64,000 nt of DNA from the NCBI RefSeq assembly GCF_036588685.1, contig NC_086378.1, positions 75,471,127 through 75,535,126 of the forward strand, given 5' to 3'. A model generated the notes under the pieces. That model had not been told where the DNA came from and made no database searches. It saw only the letters and a list, made by a program, of their open reading frames with translations. This document shows, piece by piece, positions 53,045 to 64,000 of this stretch. This stretch comes from Mytilus trossulus. Taxonomy: Eukaryota; Mollusca; Bivalvia; Mytilida; Mytilidae. A program made the translations under genes and the position numbers. How positions within the stretch are numbered: position 1 is the first letter of the stretch; the number at the start of each line of letters is the position of its first letter.

Positions 53045-54926
53045 ACTCGTCTAAACATCAACCCAACAATGTTAGATCTGTAAATTTGCTTTCGCAAATT
53101 TTTGGTTCTTCCCTCGCCGGGATTCGAACCCATGCTACTGTGATATCGTGACACCAAATCGCCTGCACTGCAGCCGTCCCGCTAGACCACACGACCACCT
53201 GGGCTCTCAAAAAAAGAGCTTTCGGTGGCCATATGCTACCTTTCCACGTCAGTTTTAATCTAGCGGCGTACTACAGTACATGATATATAAGGCATGAAGA
53301 TGTTATTGTTACAGATCAGCTAAATTATCTATAGTAAAGGATCCTACAAATTAATGTAAGATACAGTCACAGAAAATAATTATATTCATAAGTACGTCTG
53401 AGTCAGTGACAACCCTACAACAGATGTATCCATCGGATCGCCATCAATGATGGTGATACATGGTTGTGTACATAATGTATATACAACTCGTCTAAACATC
53501 AACCCAACAATGTTAGATCTGTAAATTTGCTTTCGCAAATTTTTGGTTCTTCCCTCGCCGGGATTCGAACCCATGCTACTGTGATATCGTGACACCAAAT
53601 CGCCTGCACTGCAGCCGTCCCGCTAGACCACACGACCACCTGGGCTCTCAAAAAAAGAGCTTTCGGTGGCCATATGCTACCTTTCCACGTCAGTTTTAAT
53701 CTAGCGGCGTACTACAGTACATGATATATAAGGCATGAAGATGTTATTGTTACAGATCAGCTAAATTATCTATAGTAAAGGATCCTACAAATTAATGTAA
53801 GATACAGTCACAGAAAATAATTATATTCATAAGTACGTCTGAGTCAGTGACAACCCTACAACAGATGTATCCATCGGATCGCCATCAATGATGGTGATAC
53901 ATGGTTGTGTACATAATGTATATACAACTCGTCTAAACATCAACCCAACAATGTTAGATCTGTAAATTTGCTTTCGCAAATTTTTGGTTCTTCCCTCGCC
54001 GGGATTCGAACCCATGCTACTGTGATATCGTGACACCAAATCGCCTGCACTGCAGCCGTCCCGCTAGACCACACGACCACCTGGGCTCTCAAAAAAAGAG
54101 CTTTCGGTGGCCATATGCTACCTTTCCACGTCAGTTTTAATCTAGCGGCGTACTACAGTACATGATATATAAGGCATGAAGATGTTATTGTTACAGATCA
54201 GCTAAATTATCTATAGTAAAGGATCCTACAAATTAATGTAAGATACAGTCACAGAAAATAATTATATTCATAAGTACGTCTGAGTCAGTGACAACCCTAC
54301 AACAGATGTATCCATCGGATCGCCATCAATGATGGTGATACATGGTTGTGTACATAATGTATATACAACTCGTCTAAACATCAACCCAACAATGTTAGAT
54401 CTGTAAATTTGCTTTCGCAAATTTTTGGTTCTTCCCTCGCCGGGATTCGAACCCATGCTACTGTGATATCGTGACACCAAATCGCCTGCACTGCAGCCGT
54501 CCCGCTAGACCACACGACCACCTGGGCTCTCAAAAAAAGAGCTTTCGGTGGCCATATGCTACCTTTCCACGTCAGTTTTAATCTAGCGGCGTACTACAGT
54601 ACATGATATATAAGGCATGAAGATGTTATTGTTACAGATCAGCTAAATTATCTATAGTAAAGGATCCTACAAATTAATGTAAGATACAGTCACAGAAAAT
54701 AATTATATTCATAAGTACGTCTGAGTCAGTGACAACCCTACAACAGATGTATCCATCGGATCGCCATCAATGATGGTGATACATGGTTGTGTACATAATG
54801 TATATACAACTCGTCTAAACATCAACCCAACAATGTTAGATCTGTAAATTTGCTTTCGCAAATTTTTGGTTCTTCCCTCGCCGGGATTCGAACCCATGCT
54901 ACTGTGATATCGTGACACCAAATCGC
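53045..54926 (-). repeat. 441-bp tandem array, 4.3 near-identical units, with a tRNA-derived SINE head
   Basis: The unit start actcgtctaaacatcaaccc recurs at 53045, 53486, 53927, 54368 and 54809, exactly 441 bp apart, and the units look identical by eye. On the minus strand each complete unit contains a tRNA-like region with an A-box-like TGGTCTAGCGG and a B box GGTTCGAATCC about 55-60 nt apart, as in tRNA-derived SINEs. The acceptor stem does not pair, so it is not a tRNA gene. The last unit stops at 54926 at an AT-rich junction. Identical 70-codon minus-strand frames in every unit are by-products of the repeat. Confidence 0.85.
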
Positions 54927-55250
54927 ATATAAATATAAAAATCGTATATAAATATAAAAAAACAACATTTGAAATCATTTATTCATTTAATTGTTCACTT
55001 CAAGATTTCAATATTTTATATATCAATGTGACATGCAGAATTCGTTGTAACAATCGGAAAATGCTTCATATATGCAATATAATAATGTCAAATAGGAGAT
55101 AATGGAATACTAGTACAGCTAATTTTTATATTTTTTTTTATATTCAGGCGGATAACCCTGGTCGTATTGGTCACAAGTTTTTAGAACTTTTGGTCCTCAG
55201 TGCTCTACAACTTTGTACTTGTTTTAGCTTTCAATTTTTTTTTCATCTGA

Positions 55251-55294
55251 GCATCAATGGTTAGTCTTGTGTGGACGTAACGCAAATCTGGCGT
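55251..55294 (+). ncRNA. Decayed hammerhead-ribozyme repeat
   Basis: gcatcaatggttagtc, then gacgtaacgcaaatc and tggcgt align with 51149-51192. However, the core has changed from CTGATGA to ATGGTTA, GAAA to GTAA, and stem III no longer pairs. It is a dead relative of the intact motif. Confidence 0.5.
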
Positions 55295-55409
55295 ATATAT
55301 TTTTTGTAACCTTGTACCTTATGTTGGTTATTATTTGTTTGTTTCTATTTTCTATATGTTTCTCCCATTTATAAGTATTGTAGTCCTGTCATGTAATGTT
55401 GTCATTTTA

Positions 55410-55680
55410 ATGTTACTTTACCATCAAAGCGGGAGGTTTGGCGTGACAAAAAAACAGGTTCTACCAACTATTTTTTCTTAAAATGCCCTCTACCAAGTTA
55501 TGAAAATGGCCATTGTTATATCATAGTATGTTTGTGTTACATTTCAATGTTGTGTTTCTGTTGTGTCGTAGGTCTCTTTTATTTGATGCGTTTCCCTCAG
55601 TTTAATTTGTAACTCGGATTTGTTTTTTCTCAATCGAGTTATGAATTTTGAACAGCGGTATGCTATTTTTACCTTTTTTA
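55410..55680 (+). repeat. Composite of two dispersed mussel repeats
   Basis: gggaggtttggcgtgacaaa and ccctctaccaagttatgaaa belong to the 'gcgactgtcatacaagtgag' group. tttccctcagtttaatttgt, ttgtaactcggatttg and gaacagcggtatgctatttt match 14250-14330. Confidence 0.5.
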
Positions 55681-55759
55681 TATACCTGAAAGTACATCTC
55701 ACTTATATATTTATGTTAACGTAAACAAAACCATAATAAAGATGAAATGAAAACATTCG

Positions 55760-56520
55760 TTCGTACAATTTTTAGCAATTTTCTATTTCGGTCACGATAT
55801 TCATTTGTAAAGTTGATGTAAATTTGATAAAAGCGTTATCTGTCACAGAAATAAAATTTCATGACATCATTATCGACTTAAGTGTGCTTTTTCTATTTGA
55901 TCTTACTTCAGCTTTGTATTCTATATTTTAACTATTTAAGCACAAGGGTACCAATGACTCCAAATTTCAATAAAACGCATGACCCTCCAATCATAAAGAT
56001 ACATATTTTAATGAACAAAATCTGGTGCATGTCTTAAAATAACAAAATGTATCTCTGGTTCATTGACTAATTGGGTCTCAGTGGCCGTGAGGTCTAAGTA
56101 GTCATACTCTTGGATTGGGTGTTCCAATTCCGCTAGCGGCAAATGCTTTCAACTTCACTCTTAATTAACTCTGATTCTTATGAATGCTTTCCAACCGAAG
56201 GTCGATGTTTCTCCCCATGCATGTCGGCTTCCTCCACAATATACCGCAACGAAACACCATAGTAATGAAAATGGCGCTTAATCCAATCAAGCAACTATTG
56301 ACTACAAATGTTGTAGCGTGTTCGCCTCGTATGCGGGTCACGCAAAGCTTTAAAATAGGTATGTGTCGTTTCTATGCCAGACAAGTGGCATGAGGGAAAC
56401 AAGACACAAGACCGATCGTCTCGGATTCAGAACAATGTGCCTGAAAAGGCTATTATTGTATGTAGGTCTTCCTTTGAAGTGTTGCCTTGAAACCTAACAC
56501 GTTATCATCGTGTCGGCCTA
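55760..56520 (+). repeat. Dispersed repeat followed by a tRNA-like or unassigned GC-richer segment
   Basis: 55760-56100 matches 31920-32215. From 56085 a GC-richer stretch (gtggccgtgaggtctaagta, tgtagcgtgttcgcctcgta) has an A-box-like segment but no convincing B box. It may be a decayed tRNA-derived SINE. Confidence 0.4.
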
Positions 56521-57110
56521 GTACAAAGCAGGGCTGGTATATTTATTGCATATATTATCTTTTTCCTATAACAAATATGCACTAGGTTTGGCATTAAATG
56601 TTAAACAGCCTTAAATAACATTATTAACAATCTTAAATTTGATTTCAAGGAGATAAGGTGTTTAATTTATTCAGAGTTACGTTGTATTCGTTAACAAAAT
56701 ATATGAGAACTTCTTTTACATAATAACTAAATAGTCTGTCTTATTTATTTGAACCTTTTGAGCTGACAAATAAACATATTAGGATCGGTATAAAAGTATG
56801 TATAAAAATGGAAATAAACAATATGAACAAGTATAGCAGCTTATTTGAATAAAACTCTATGGATTTTTCGAATAAATATTTGAGTTTGTCTTAGCAAAAT
56901 GAAATATCGAGATGCGTTCTGAAAATGAAACGGAACGTTAAAAAAAAACATATTAATAGTTGTTTCCATATTTATATTTTTATATAAAAAGTATAAAAAT
57001 TATCAAGGCTAAATAGAAAAAAAGTAATCCGAAATACTTGGATCACATGACGTCAATATATATTATGGTAAAAATATGAGTGTGTTGATAAAAAACATCA
57101 CGTTTGATAT

Positions 57111-57235
57111 ACATCAATATGAAGGCTATAGATTTGTTGGACATTCAAACATGGCCTCAATCGTGATATTTGAATTTTATCCTGAGCGTTAGCGAGGGAT
57201 AAAATAACGAATATCACGGTCCAGGTCATATAAGT
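57111..57235. mobile_element. Palindromic MITE, second copy
   Basis: cgtgatatttgaattttatc and its inverse gataaaataacgaatatcac flank cctgagcgttagcgagg. Same family as 10961-11117, with reversed spacer orientation. Confidence 0.55.
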
Positions 57236-58434
57236 ATAGATATATCAAGGATTTTATCACGGTGTAATTTATAATTATAAAATATATAATATATAACTAT
57301 AAATTATATAATATTATAAATTATAATCCTGGTACATTTGATAACTGTTTACACTACTGGGTCGTCCATGAGTGTATCATCAGCCCAGTAGTCAGCACTT
57401 TGGTGTTGACAGGAATATCAATAATGTTGTCATTTTTATAAATTTCCTGTTTTACAAATTGCCATGTATAAACTGAGATTTATTTCGGGTGTAGAAGGTC
57501 TTCTGAGCATGCGTCAAAGCATATATGACACGGATCAATATTAGTCTCCGAATTGAGATATATGTTCTAAAAAAATCTGTTGAAAAAAAGATTGTTCCCA
57601 AAAACAAATTTAGGATGTAAGAATCACAACTTGTATACGTCAAATCACAAATGTTTTCGACTTTGTATGATTTCAGAGGCTATACGGCTCAATAAAATCA
57701 GTGTCTTCCTTTAGTAGTATAGATAAACGGACAAGTGTGTACCATTGTGTCCCTTTTTGGAAAATGAACTGCTCATCATTTCATGAAGCCTTAGATAAAC
57801 CTGTATTTTGGATAGGTTTGTTAAACTTCTTTCTAATTGCTGTACATTTCTTTGTGAAATGTTGGGGTTTTTTTTCAGGTGGATGTCTTTTCGTTCGTTA
57901 TTTGATTATTTGTTGGTTTTTTTATGAAGGAACCAAGGTGGCCAATTGGTTTCAGTAATTTAACTAATATATCACTAGTATTTTAACTCTGAAGTTGAGA
58001 GTCTTAACCCCGCAGATGGAAGGTGCATTCTATCAAAGTTATGTTGTTCTCTGCGGGTATTGCAGCTTTTTAAAAACACAATAAGCGGACCAGAGTAGCC
58101 AATAGGGCTGAAAGTGACTGTAAACACAAATTAAGCAATCAATCCTTCTATTCTTATGCAATTGATGTTTCTTTCTGCTACTCCCTACACTTTATATTTC
58201 ACCTATTATTGATAGTTTTTACAAACATGGTTGTCTGTATGATGTAATTTTATGCCACTTACATACAAATGAGAAATTGAACTAGCACATAAATAGGTAC
58301 AATCTTTAATATGCTATAGAAGGAAATGCCAGTACCAAGCCAGGAACATTTCTTGCTGTTCGGAAATTTTTTAGTTTGACTTTTCTTCGACTTAATTTTG
58401 TTTATTTTCTACTTTGTTTTGAAGGCACTAAAAT

Positions 58435-58650
58435 CAAATATCATTATTTGATGCGATTGTCATACAAATGAGAGGGTTAACTAGCTATAAGACTGTGTTA
58501 AATCTACCAATTTTTTTTACATGAGAAAATGTCTGTACGAAGTCAGGTATATGACTGTTGTTATCAATTCGTTTGATGTTTTTGATCTTTTGATTGTGCC
58601 TTTTTTTTTAGAGAGACTTTCTTTTTTGAATTTTCTTTTTTTGTATTTAA
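58435..58650 (+). repeat. Dispersed mussel repeat ('gcgactgtcatacaagtgag' family)
   Basis: It contains gatgcgattgtcatacaaat, gagagggttaactagctata and atgactgttgttatcaattc. A parallel to 27040-27200. Confidence 0.6.
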
Positions 58651-58784
58651 CTATTCGCATCTAAAAATAAAATTTCATCCAATATTTATTTTAGTTATTA
58701 CTGGACTAATATTTTTTTCTCTCGTAAAAATAGGGATGTGAATATAACTTCTAATGCGAAAAATATCCACCGATGCTGGTCGGT

Positions 58785-58895
58785 GTGAGCGAAGACCTGT
58801 GTTGAAGCCGTACTTTGATCTATAATGGTTTAATTTTACAAATTATATCCTGGATGGAAATTTGTATTAGTGGCACTCATACCAAATCTTCTTAT
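58785..58895 (-). repeat. Dispersed mussel repeat ('gccttcaacacggagcc' family), partial
   Basis: gtgttgaagccgtactttga and tggcactcataccaaatctt are the inverse of parts of 39446-39600. Confidence 0.5.
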
Positions 58896-59379
58896 AACTA
58901 TATATAGGTAACTGTGCCGCTTGTGTAATTAACTAAAATCTATATAACGTAGTTATCTTTAACTAAGAGGTGAAAGATACCAATGGAACATTCAAACTCA
59001 TTGCTCAAAAGTAACTCACAACACCAATGCAAATAAATAAAAAGGTCATAACCTGATGAATCGTCTAATTCAGTATGTAACATTTTAGAAAAGGCAGACG
59101 GGATTCTGGTTATTACGATTGGAACATATCCGTCGTCATTTGTGGAACAGATATAACATGACAGTCAACCAGGTCCAGATGGCGTCCGTTAAATCTTTCG
59201 AAGAGATGATTTCCACTTCCGAACTTTACATAAACACTTAATTTGATAGTTTCTTTGTGAGCTGTGTCCTTCTATCAATCAACTCTTCTGTGTGAAAGTT
59301 TGTTCTCAATCGACTCCTTTTACAATGTTTATGATGTAAATCAAGATATGAGATCTGTTTATTATGTGCGTATTGTTCT

Positions 59380-59722
59380 GCGTTTACTTTTCTACATTGG
59401 CTAGAGGTATAGGGGGGATTGAGATCTCATAAACATGTTTAACCCCGTCGCATTTTTGCGCCTGTCCCAAGTCAGGAGCCTCTGATCTTTGTTAGTCTTG
59501 TATTATTTTAATTTTAGTTTCTTGTGTACAATTTGGAAATTAGTATGGCGTTCATTATCACCGAACTAGTATATATTTGTTTAGGGGCCAGCTGAAGGAC
59601 GCCTCCGGGTGCGGGAATTTCTCGTTACATTGAAGACCTGTCGGTGACCTTCTGCTGTTGTTTTTTCTATGGTCGGGTTGTTGTCTCTTTGATACATTCA
59701 TCATTTCCATTCTCAATTTTAT
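59380..59722 (+). repeat. Dispersed mussel repeat ('ggggccagctgaaggacgcc' family), complete copy
   Basis: It runs from acttttctacattggctaga through cgcctgtcccaagtcaggag, taggggccagctgaaggacg and gtgcgggaatttctcgttac to ggtcgggttgttgtctcttt. The 168-codon minus-strand frame at 59558-60064 runs through this and the next repeat. Confidence 0.7.
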
Positions 59723-59734
59723 CGTGAATGGTTT

Positions 59735-59905
59735 TACACTAGTAATTTTAGGGCCCTTTATAGCTTGTTGTTCGGTGCGAGCCAAGGCTCCTTGTTGAAG
59801 GCTGTACATTGACCTATAATGGTTTACTTTTTGTAACAAGTTATTTGGATTGAGAGTTGTCTCATTGGCACTCACACCACATCTTCCTATATCTATGTAG
59901 TACCC
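59735..59905 (-). repeat. Dispersed mussel repeat ('gccttcaacacggagcc' family), inverted
   Basis: It contains acactagtaattttagggcc, gtgcgagccaaggctccttg and gttgtctcattggcactcac, the inverse of 39446-39600. Confidence 0.65.
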
Positions 59906-60302
59906 TTTATATCTTACCGTTTGATTGAATAGATGGGATAACCAAAGTCTCCAAACTTTAAATAATTTAGTGAGAGGACAGACACCATCAATGACGTGAA
60001 GTTGAATGATGTAAAAAGCCTCAAAATTACACCAATCTAATACAAACGTTAAAACCAACAGCACAGGTAGAATGTTTCTTTGTTAACACGTTTTTAGATC
60101 TACTTCCGTTCATAAAAATCTGCAATAAGTTTAGCATCACAAAGAAGAACATACTGTGAGTTGCAGCTACATGATGAAACATCCCCTCCCAGAAAATATC
60201 CATCAATGCACCAAAAACAGCCTCCAGACTTCATTATTTACAGTCATACTCTTTTAAAATGTTATATTATAATATAAAGAGACAAAAAACAATAACAGCA
60301 TT

Positions 60303-60308
60303 TTTATT
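60303..60308 (-). promoter_or_regulatory. Candidate poly(A) signal of gene D
   Basis: AATAAA on the minus strand about 180 nt downstream of the gene D stop codon, in AT-rich sequence. Confidence 0.4.
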
Positions 60309-60486
60309 TTATAAGAGTATTATTTATGTGTAAATTAATATAATTTATCTTTTATAATTTTCAAACAGAATGAACTTTGTAAAACGTAATGAAATGTAAT
60401 ATCTTTTATGCTTGAAACATATAAAAGATATCTAGGAAAACCAAGACTACATTCTATACATTTTATACTATGTTTAGTGAAATAGA

Positions 60487-62606
60487 TCAGTGATAATAGC
60501 AGTAGTAGAGCTTATTGTCTCTGGTTCCACCATTCAAGGGGTGACTTCCACTGTTGCTGTTTTTGTTGTTGTTGTCCTCGTCATCTGTTTTGATGATTTC
60601 CTCACTAGCAATCATCCCTTTTACCTGTTGGCATGGTGATGATGTAAAGCGTAGCAGATAGAATGGTTTCTCTGTTGGAAGGAGAATCTTAGTGCTGTAG
60701 GATCCATCAGATCTGTAAAAGAATGGAATAAGTCATTATGATTATATGCAATATACATATATTGGAATGACATATGAAGAATAATATTAATCACACCTCC
60801 CTCCCTCTCCTGAGCTCCTGAAACATTTCATTTGTTATCTTTTCTACAAAAAAATAAGCATTATGATGCATTTGTGTTGATCTCATACATTTGGTCATTT
60901 ATAAGTTTTATATACATCTTGCATGTTAATTTACATTTTTACCCTATTCTATTAGATTTATCTTATTTATAAAATATAATACCTGCAACAGTAGTCAATA
61001 AGTGTATCTTTATCGAATTGTCCACTAGGTAGTACTCCGTCCTTGTCGTTGCTATTATTCTTATCTTCGTCATCCCAATAGATACTTCCGGTCTGGAAAC
61101 CTAACAATAAAAAACGACACATAATCTTCTTATAATCAACTGGTCTATAGATCTTATATAAAGTAACCATTGTAGTCATATATTAAAAAAATGATTGAAT
61201 AATAAGTTGTAGAAAAATTCATTGATTTTATATCTGAGTCTAATAAAAAATTGTTTGACAAAATGTGCCTTGATGGGATATTCACATTTTTAATTCAATT
61301 ACATATGTTTCGGAGTTCAGTATTTTTGTGATTTTACTTTTTGGACATTCACAATTAAAATAAGTTTGAAAATTCTAAAACAGCTAAGTCCTTCCCTTAA
61401 ATAGTTATGTTTTTTTCTCTAATTAATTGCAATATCGTATTATTTTTTGTGTGTCCTATTGATAATTTACCATCAAAAGAGAATATAAAAATGTTTTACA
61501 ATTAAATCAAAAGATTGACTTTTGTTCATTTATATACATTTTTACTAGGTTTTCTAAAGGTTCATATATACCTGGTGGACAGGATATTCCTTGTCTTAGA
61601 ATACAATAATGTCCATTTGGCCAACTTTGAGTTCCAGAGGTTGTTTGTTGGTCTTTGGTACAATAATAAAACTTCATGTTCGATCCAAAGGTACCTGTAA
61701 GTTATTTTTTTGCTAGACATAAATTAAACATGTCACATGTTGCAGTTATTAGATGGTAATTTTCGTCATTTTTGAAGCATTTATGTATTAATTCTTTTTT
61801 GTTAGATGCGCATTTGAAAAGACACAACTGTTTTTAATATGTTTTTCAATCTCAATTGGCTAGAAATCCCTGAATGCCTGCATGCATGTGTATCGCGCAT
61901 GAACAGAACACATTGAAAATTACAAAAATAGTTTCGGAAACATGATTTATCTAAGTGTAAACTAAAACAAAAAGATCTAATTGACCAATCCAATTCATGC
62001 ATTTATAAATACTAGCATTCACATCATATAACAATTATTCATAATTATCTTATTTTTAAACACTAAAACAGTGATCTAAATGTAACTTGACAATAATAAA
62101 AATTTGTAATAACTAATACCGTAGAAATGATGTCCGCTTGTAAGTTCGTTTTTATTGTTTTTGTCTTCATTATCTTGTTTTCTCCATCCTTCTTTCCATC
62201 CAGTAGGACATCCGGTTTTTGCTTTCACCAGCGTATAGCTTCCTGCTGGCCATTGCACTGAATAATTTAAAATAAATTAAGTAAGCGTTGATATCTCATT
62301 GGAATCCTTACAAGATTGACTATATCGGTTTGTCTTTATTCCTATTGTATTTTTAGTTTAGGAATAAAAAAAAATGTTACGAATATTTTCTTTGATATTT
62401 TCTATTTAATACAAAACGATTTAATGAATTATGTAATACGTTTAAAATTAATTATTATCAAATTATAAAAAAAACGTTGATGTTCACAATCGCCGAAAAG
62501 GATAATAATTTGCAAAAGTATGTTCAGTTTTATGTTAGTTACCAGCATATGCAGCAGAAACCATGAGAATCGTTGTCAATATGGCCAGCATGTTTACACA
62601 ATGCAT
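60487..62606 (-). CDS. Apextrin-like secreted ApeC-domain protein, gene D
   Basis: Coding exons 62543-62606, 62120-62257, 61572-61694, 60983-61100 and 60487-60712 total 669 nt, or 222 residues. Each exon has the same length and phase as in gene C. A 21-residue signal peptide ends in SAAYA. The ApeC domain follows with WPAGSYTLVKAK, GCPTGWKEGW, MKFYYC, WPNGHYCILRQ, SIYWDDEDKNN, DYCCR and LYYCYYH, and keeps all eight cysteines. It differs from gene C at few positions, so C and D are a recent tandem pair. As for C, secretion is predicted and recognition of bacterial cell-wall fragments is inferred from family members. Intron 3 lacks the 71-bp junction repeats of gene C. Intron 0 contains a hammerhead motif in sense orientation. 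Confidence 0.9.
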
Positions 62607-62999
62607 ATCAGTATCAAGGAGCTGTAATAATTGAATACACATTAAATATATCTGGTATTTCAAAATATATTTACAGCTTTAGCACTGAACCTTAATAAAA
62701 TGCATAACTGGTTCATATCAACTTGATCACATATTTGCAACAGCTTCCATTTCTTGCTGTGTTTAAGATCTTAAAAGGCACTAAATGGCTGTAATTTGCA
62801 ATTTAATGTGGTTATTGACTCTTTTCCACACTACCCGTTTCCAATCTCATTTTATTCCATTTGGACCATAAATTCACTAATTAAAATCGGTTTTGTTCTA
62901 TCGATATTGTTCCTTTACGGTTACTAACTCATTTTACTATTACTTGACTCACTACGTGTGTCTGGATCATTGTATGGTATATGTATTCAAATAAAGCCA

Positions 63000-63240
63000 A
63001 AATGCTTCCTTGTCTTGATTAATGATAATAAAATTAACGGTACCAATTTTCTTGCACCAGATGCGCATTTCGACAATACATGTCTCTTCAGTGATGCTCG
63101 TGGCCAAAATATTTGAAATCCAAAGCTTATATAAAAGATGAAGAGCTATAATCCAAAAGGTCCAAAAAGTTAAGCCAAATCAGGGAAAGGAATCAGAGCT
63201 TTGCATGAGGGAGATACATTCCTTAATTTATAATAATTTC
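63000..63240 (-). mobile_element. Hammerhead-bearing dispersed mussel repeat in intron 0 of gene D
   Basis: It includes cttgcaccagatgcgcattt, ccaaaatatttgaaatccaa and gcatgagggagatacattcc, which I recognise as part of a very common mussel repeat. It carries the ribozyme motif at 63054-63097 and has no counterpart in intron 0 of gene C. Confidence 0.55.
63054..63097 (-). ncRNA. Hammerhead ribozyme motif in intron 0 of gene D
   Basis: Read on the minus strand: stem I GCATCA (63097-63092) with TGGTGC (63059-63054), and core CTGAAGA (63091-63085), which fits CUGANGA because position 7 is free. Stem II is GACA/TGTC around TGTAT, then GAAA (63071-63068), short stem III TGC/GCA and the cleavage triplet ATC at 63062-63060. 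Compared with 51149-51192, stems I, II and III all differ yet remain paired, which supports structural conservation. It is in the sense orientation of gene D. Activity in the intron is inferred. Confidence 0.7.
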
Positions 63241-63910
63241 TAAAATTGTGTAACAGTAAATTTTAATAACACAAAAAAATCCGTATTTTCATGCAAGTAC
63301 CGAAGTAAATGACATGGTTTTTCGTGTCTTTGTAGATTCTTTCCTCTCCTATCTTATTTTTCCAATTTAAGAAATGATATATACGCAACAACAGACATAT
63401 TTAAAGTTAAGATAAAACTTATTTCAGTAAAAGAATTATGAAGCGAAATTAAAGAATTGAAATGATACCCTTATTTCAAATATTCTTACTATAAACTGAT
63501 TTCTCAATAATTGTAATAATAATGGTAAATAAATTTCATTCGATTACAAAATGTAAAATCCTCAAAAGATCACTATGCAAAGTACACAAATGTAACAGTT
63601 TCGATTTTTGTCCTTCTCTACGAATACTAAAACATTTTTTTCTGATTTTCGTCCGATATGACATCATCTGGCCTCAGCTTACATAGAATGTTCCTCTCAC
63701 CTATCATTTAGTTACAATTCGTTCATAAAAGGGTAATTGATTATGCAAAATATTCAAAATAAAATGAATGTTGTGATTTCGATTCGTATATGAAATAATC
63801 AAATTATCCTAGATTTCGATAAAGTACTAAAAAAATACTATTATGAAGAAACTATAATGTTTATCTAAAAGCCATGAAGTTAAAAAAAAAGTAATAGAAG
63901 TCTTACTTAC

Positions 63911-63995
63911 TTTTGGATATCAATCTGTCGACTGTGATGGGATTATTATAATTGTTGAAATATATACTACAAATATAAGAGCTTTATCCAATAGA
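63911..63995 (-). promoter_or_regulatory. Core promoter and untranslated exon 0 of gene D
   Basis: On the minus strand ATTGGATAAAGCTCTTATAT holds the inverted CCAAT box (63988-63992) and the TATA box (about 63973-63979). The leader ends at donor GTAAGTAAG (GT at 63910-63909). The acceptor for coding exon 1 is attacag at 62622. The upstream part of the promoter runs off the window. Confidence 0.7.
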
Positions 63996-64000
63996 ATTGA

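Larger units (their letters stand above)
45000..60480. other. Repeat-filled spacer between genes D and C, no gene seen
   Basis: No ApeC exon or other recognisable protein occurs in these 15 kb. The contents are dispersed repeats (45990, 48350, 51897, 55410, 55760, 58435, 58785, 59380, 59735), the roughly 500-bp tandem array (48724), the hammerhead motif (51149), the 441-bp array (53045) and a palindrome (57111). Segments around 46220-48300 and 52060-52950 are plain AT-rich sequence in which I see nothing. Confidence 0.55.

Noticed and set aside
53107-53215. tRNA gene on the minus strand in each 441-bp unit
   Set aside because: A- and B-box-like words are present, but the acceptor stem does not pair and the element is tandemly repeated. 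It fits a tRNA-derived SINE better than a functional tRNA.
53386-54978. Four identical 70-89 codon minus-strand open frames
   Set aside because: They recur only because the 441-bp unit recurs, and they cross the tRNA-like region. No known protein similarity.
59558-60064. 168-codon minus-strand open frame
   Set aside because: Runs through two inverted copies of common dispersed repeats. Its composition is not protein-like and similar frames occur in other copies.

Overview
The window looks like AT-rich nuclear DNA of a bivalve mollusc, most likely a mussel (Mytilus or a close relative). Three things suggest this: intron-split genes for small secreted ApeC (apextrin C-terminal) proteins, dispersed repeat families that I recognise as typical of mussel genomes, and a mix of tyrosine-recombinase and Penelope-like retroelements. 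No bacterial-type gene organisation is present.

Host genes. All recognisable host genes lie on the minus strand and belong to one tandem family. Gene A (coding 12497-15129), gene C (37993-41201) and gene D (60487-62606) are intact five-coding-exon genes for 217-222 residue proteins. Each protein is a signal peptide followed by one ApeC domain. Their four downstream coding exons have identical or nearly identical lengths (138, 123, 118, 226 nt), identical phases, and GT/AG junctions. Each also has an untranslated first exon preceded by a conserved TATA plus inverted CCAAT core (about 15438-15511, 44910-44995, 63911-63995). Locus B (28362-29185) keeps only exons 4 and 5, with open frames, and is truncated at a repeat. 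ApeC proteins of amphioxus bind bacterial peptidoglycan and muramyl dipeptide, so this is probably a small innate-recognition gene cluster.

Mobile DNA. 871-5950 is a decayed tyrosine-recombinase retrotransposon of the Ngaro/PAT (DIRS-order) type on the minus strand, with gag, RT/RNase H and recombinase regions and split direct repeats. Between its pol and recombinase regions lies a family of small hairpins whose stems co-vary. Penelope-like reverse transcriptase copies occur at 24425-26121 (+) and 43709-44364 (-, 5' truncated, inside intron 0 of gene C). Two well-formed hammerhead ribozyme motifs are present: one at 51149-51192 (+), and one at 63054-63097 (-) in the sense orientation inside intron 0 of gene D.

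Remaining sequence. 5951-12490, 15515-24420, 29540-37990 and 45000-60480 hold no gene I can support. They are filled with old dispersed repeats, long palindromes and tandem arrays: 417 bp x2 at 32843, about 500 bp x3 at 48724, and a 441 bp tRNA-like unit x4.3 at 53045-54926. There is also a roughly 120 bp (TC)n tract in intron 4 of gene A. Most short open frames in these regions look like chance or repeat-borne frames.
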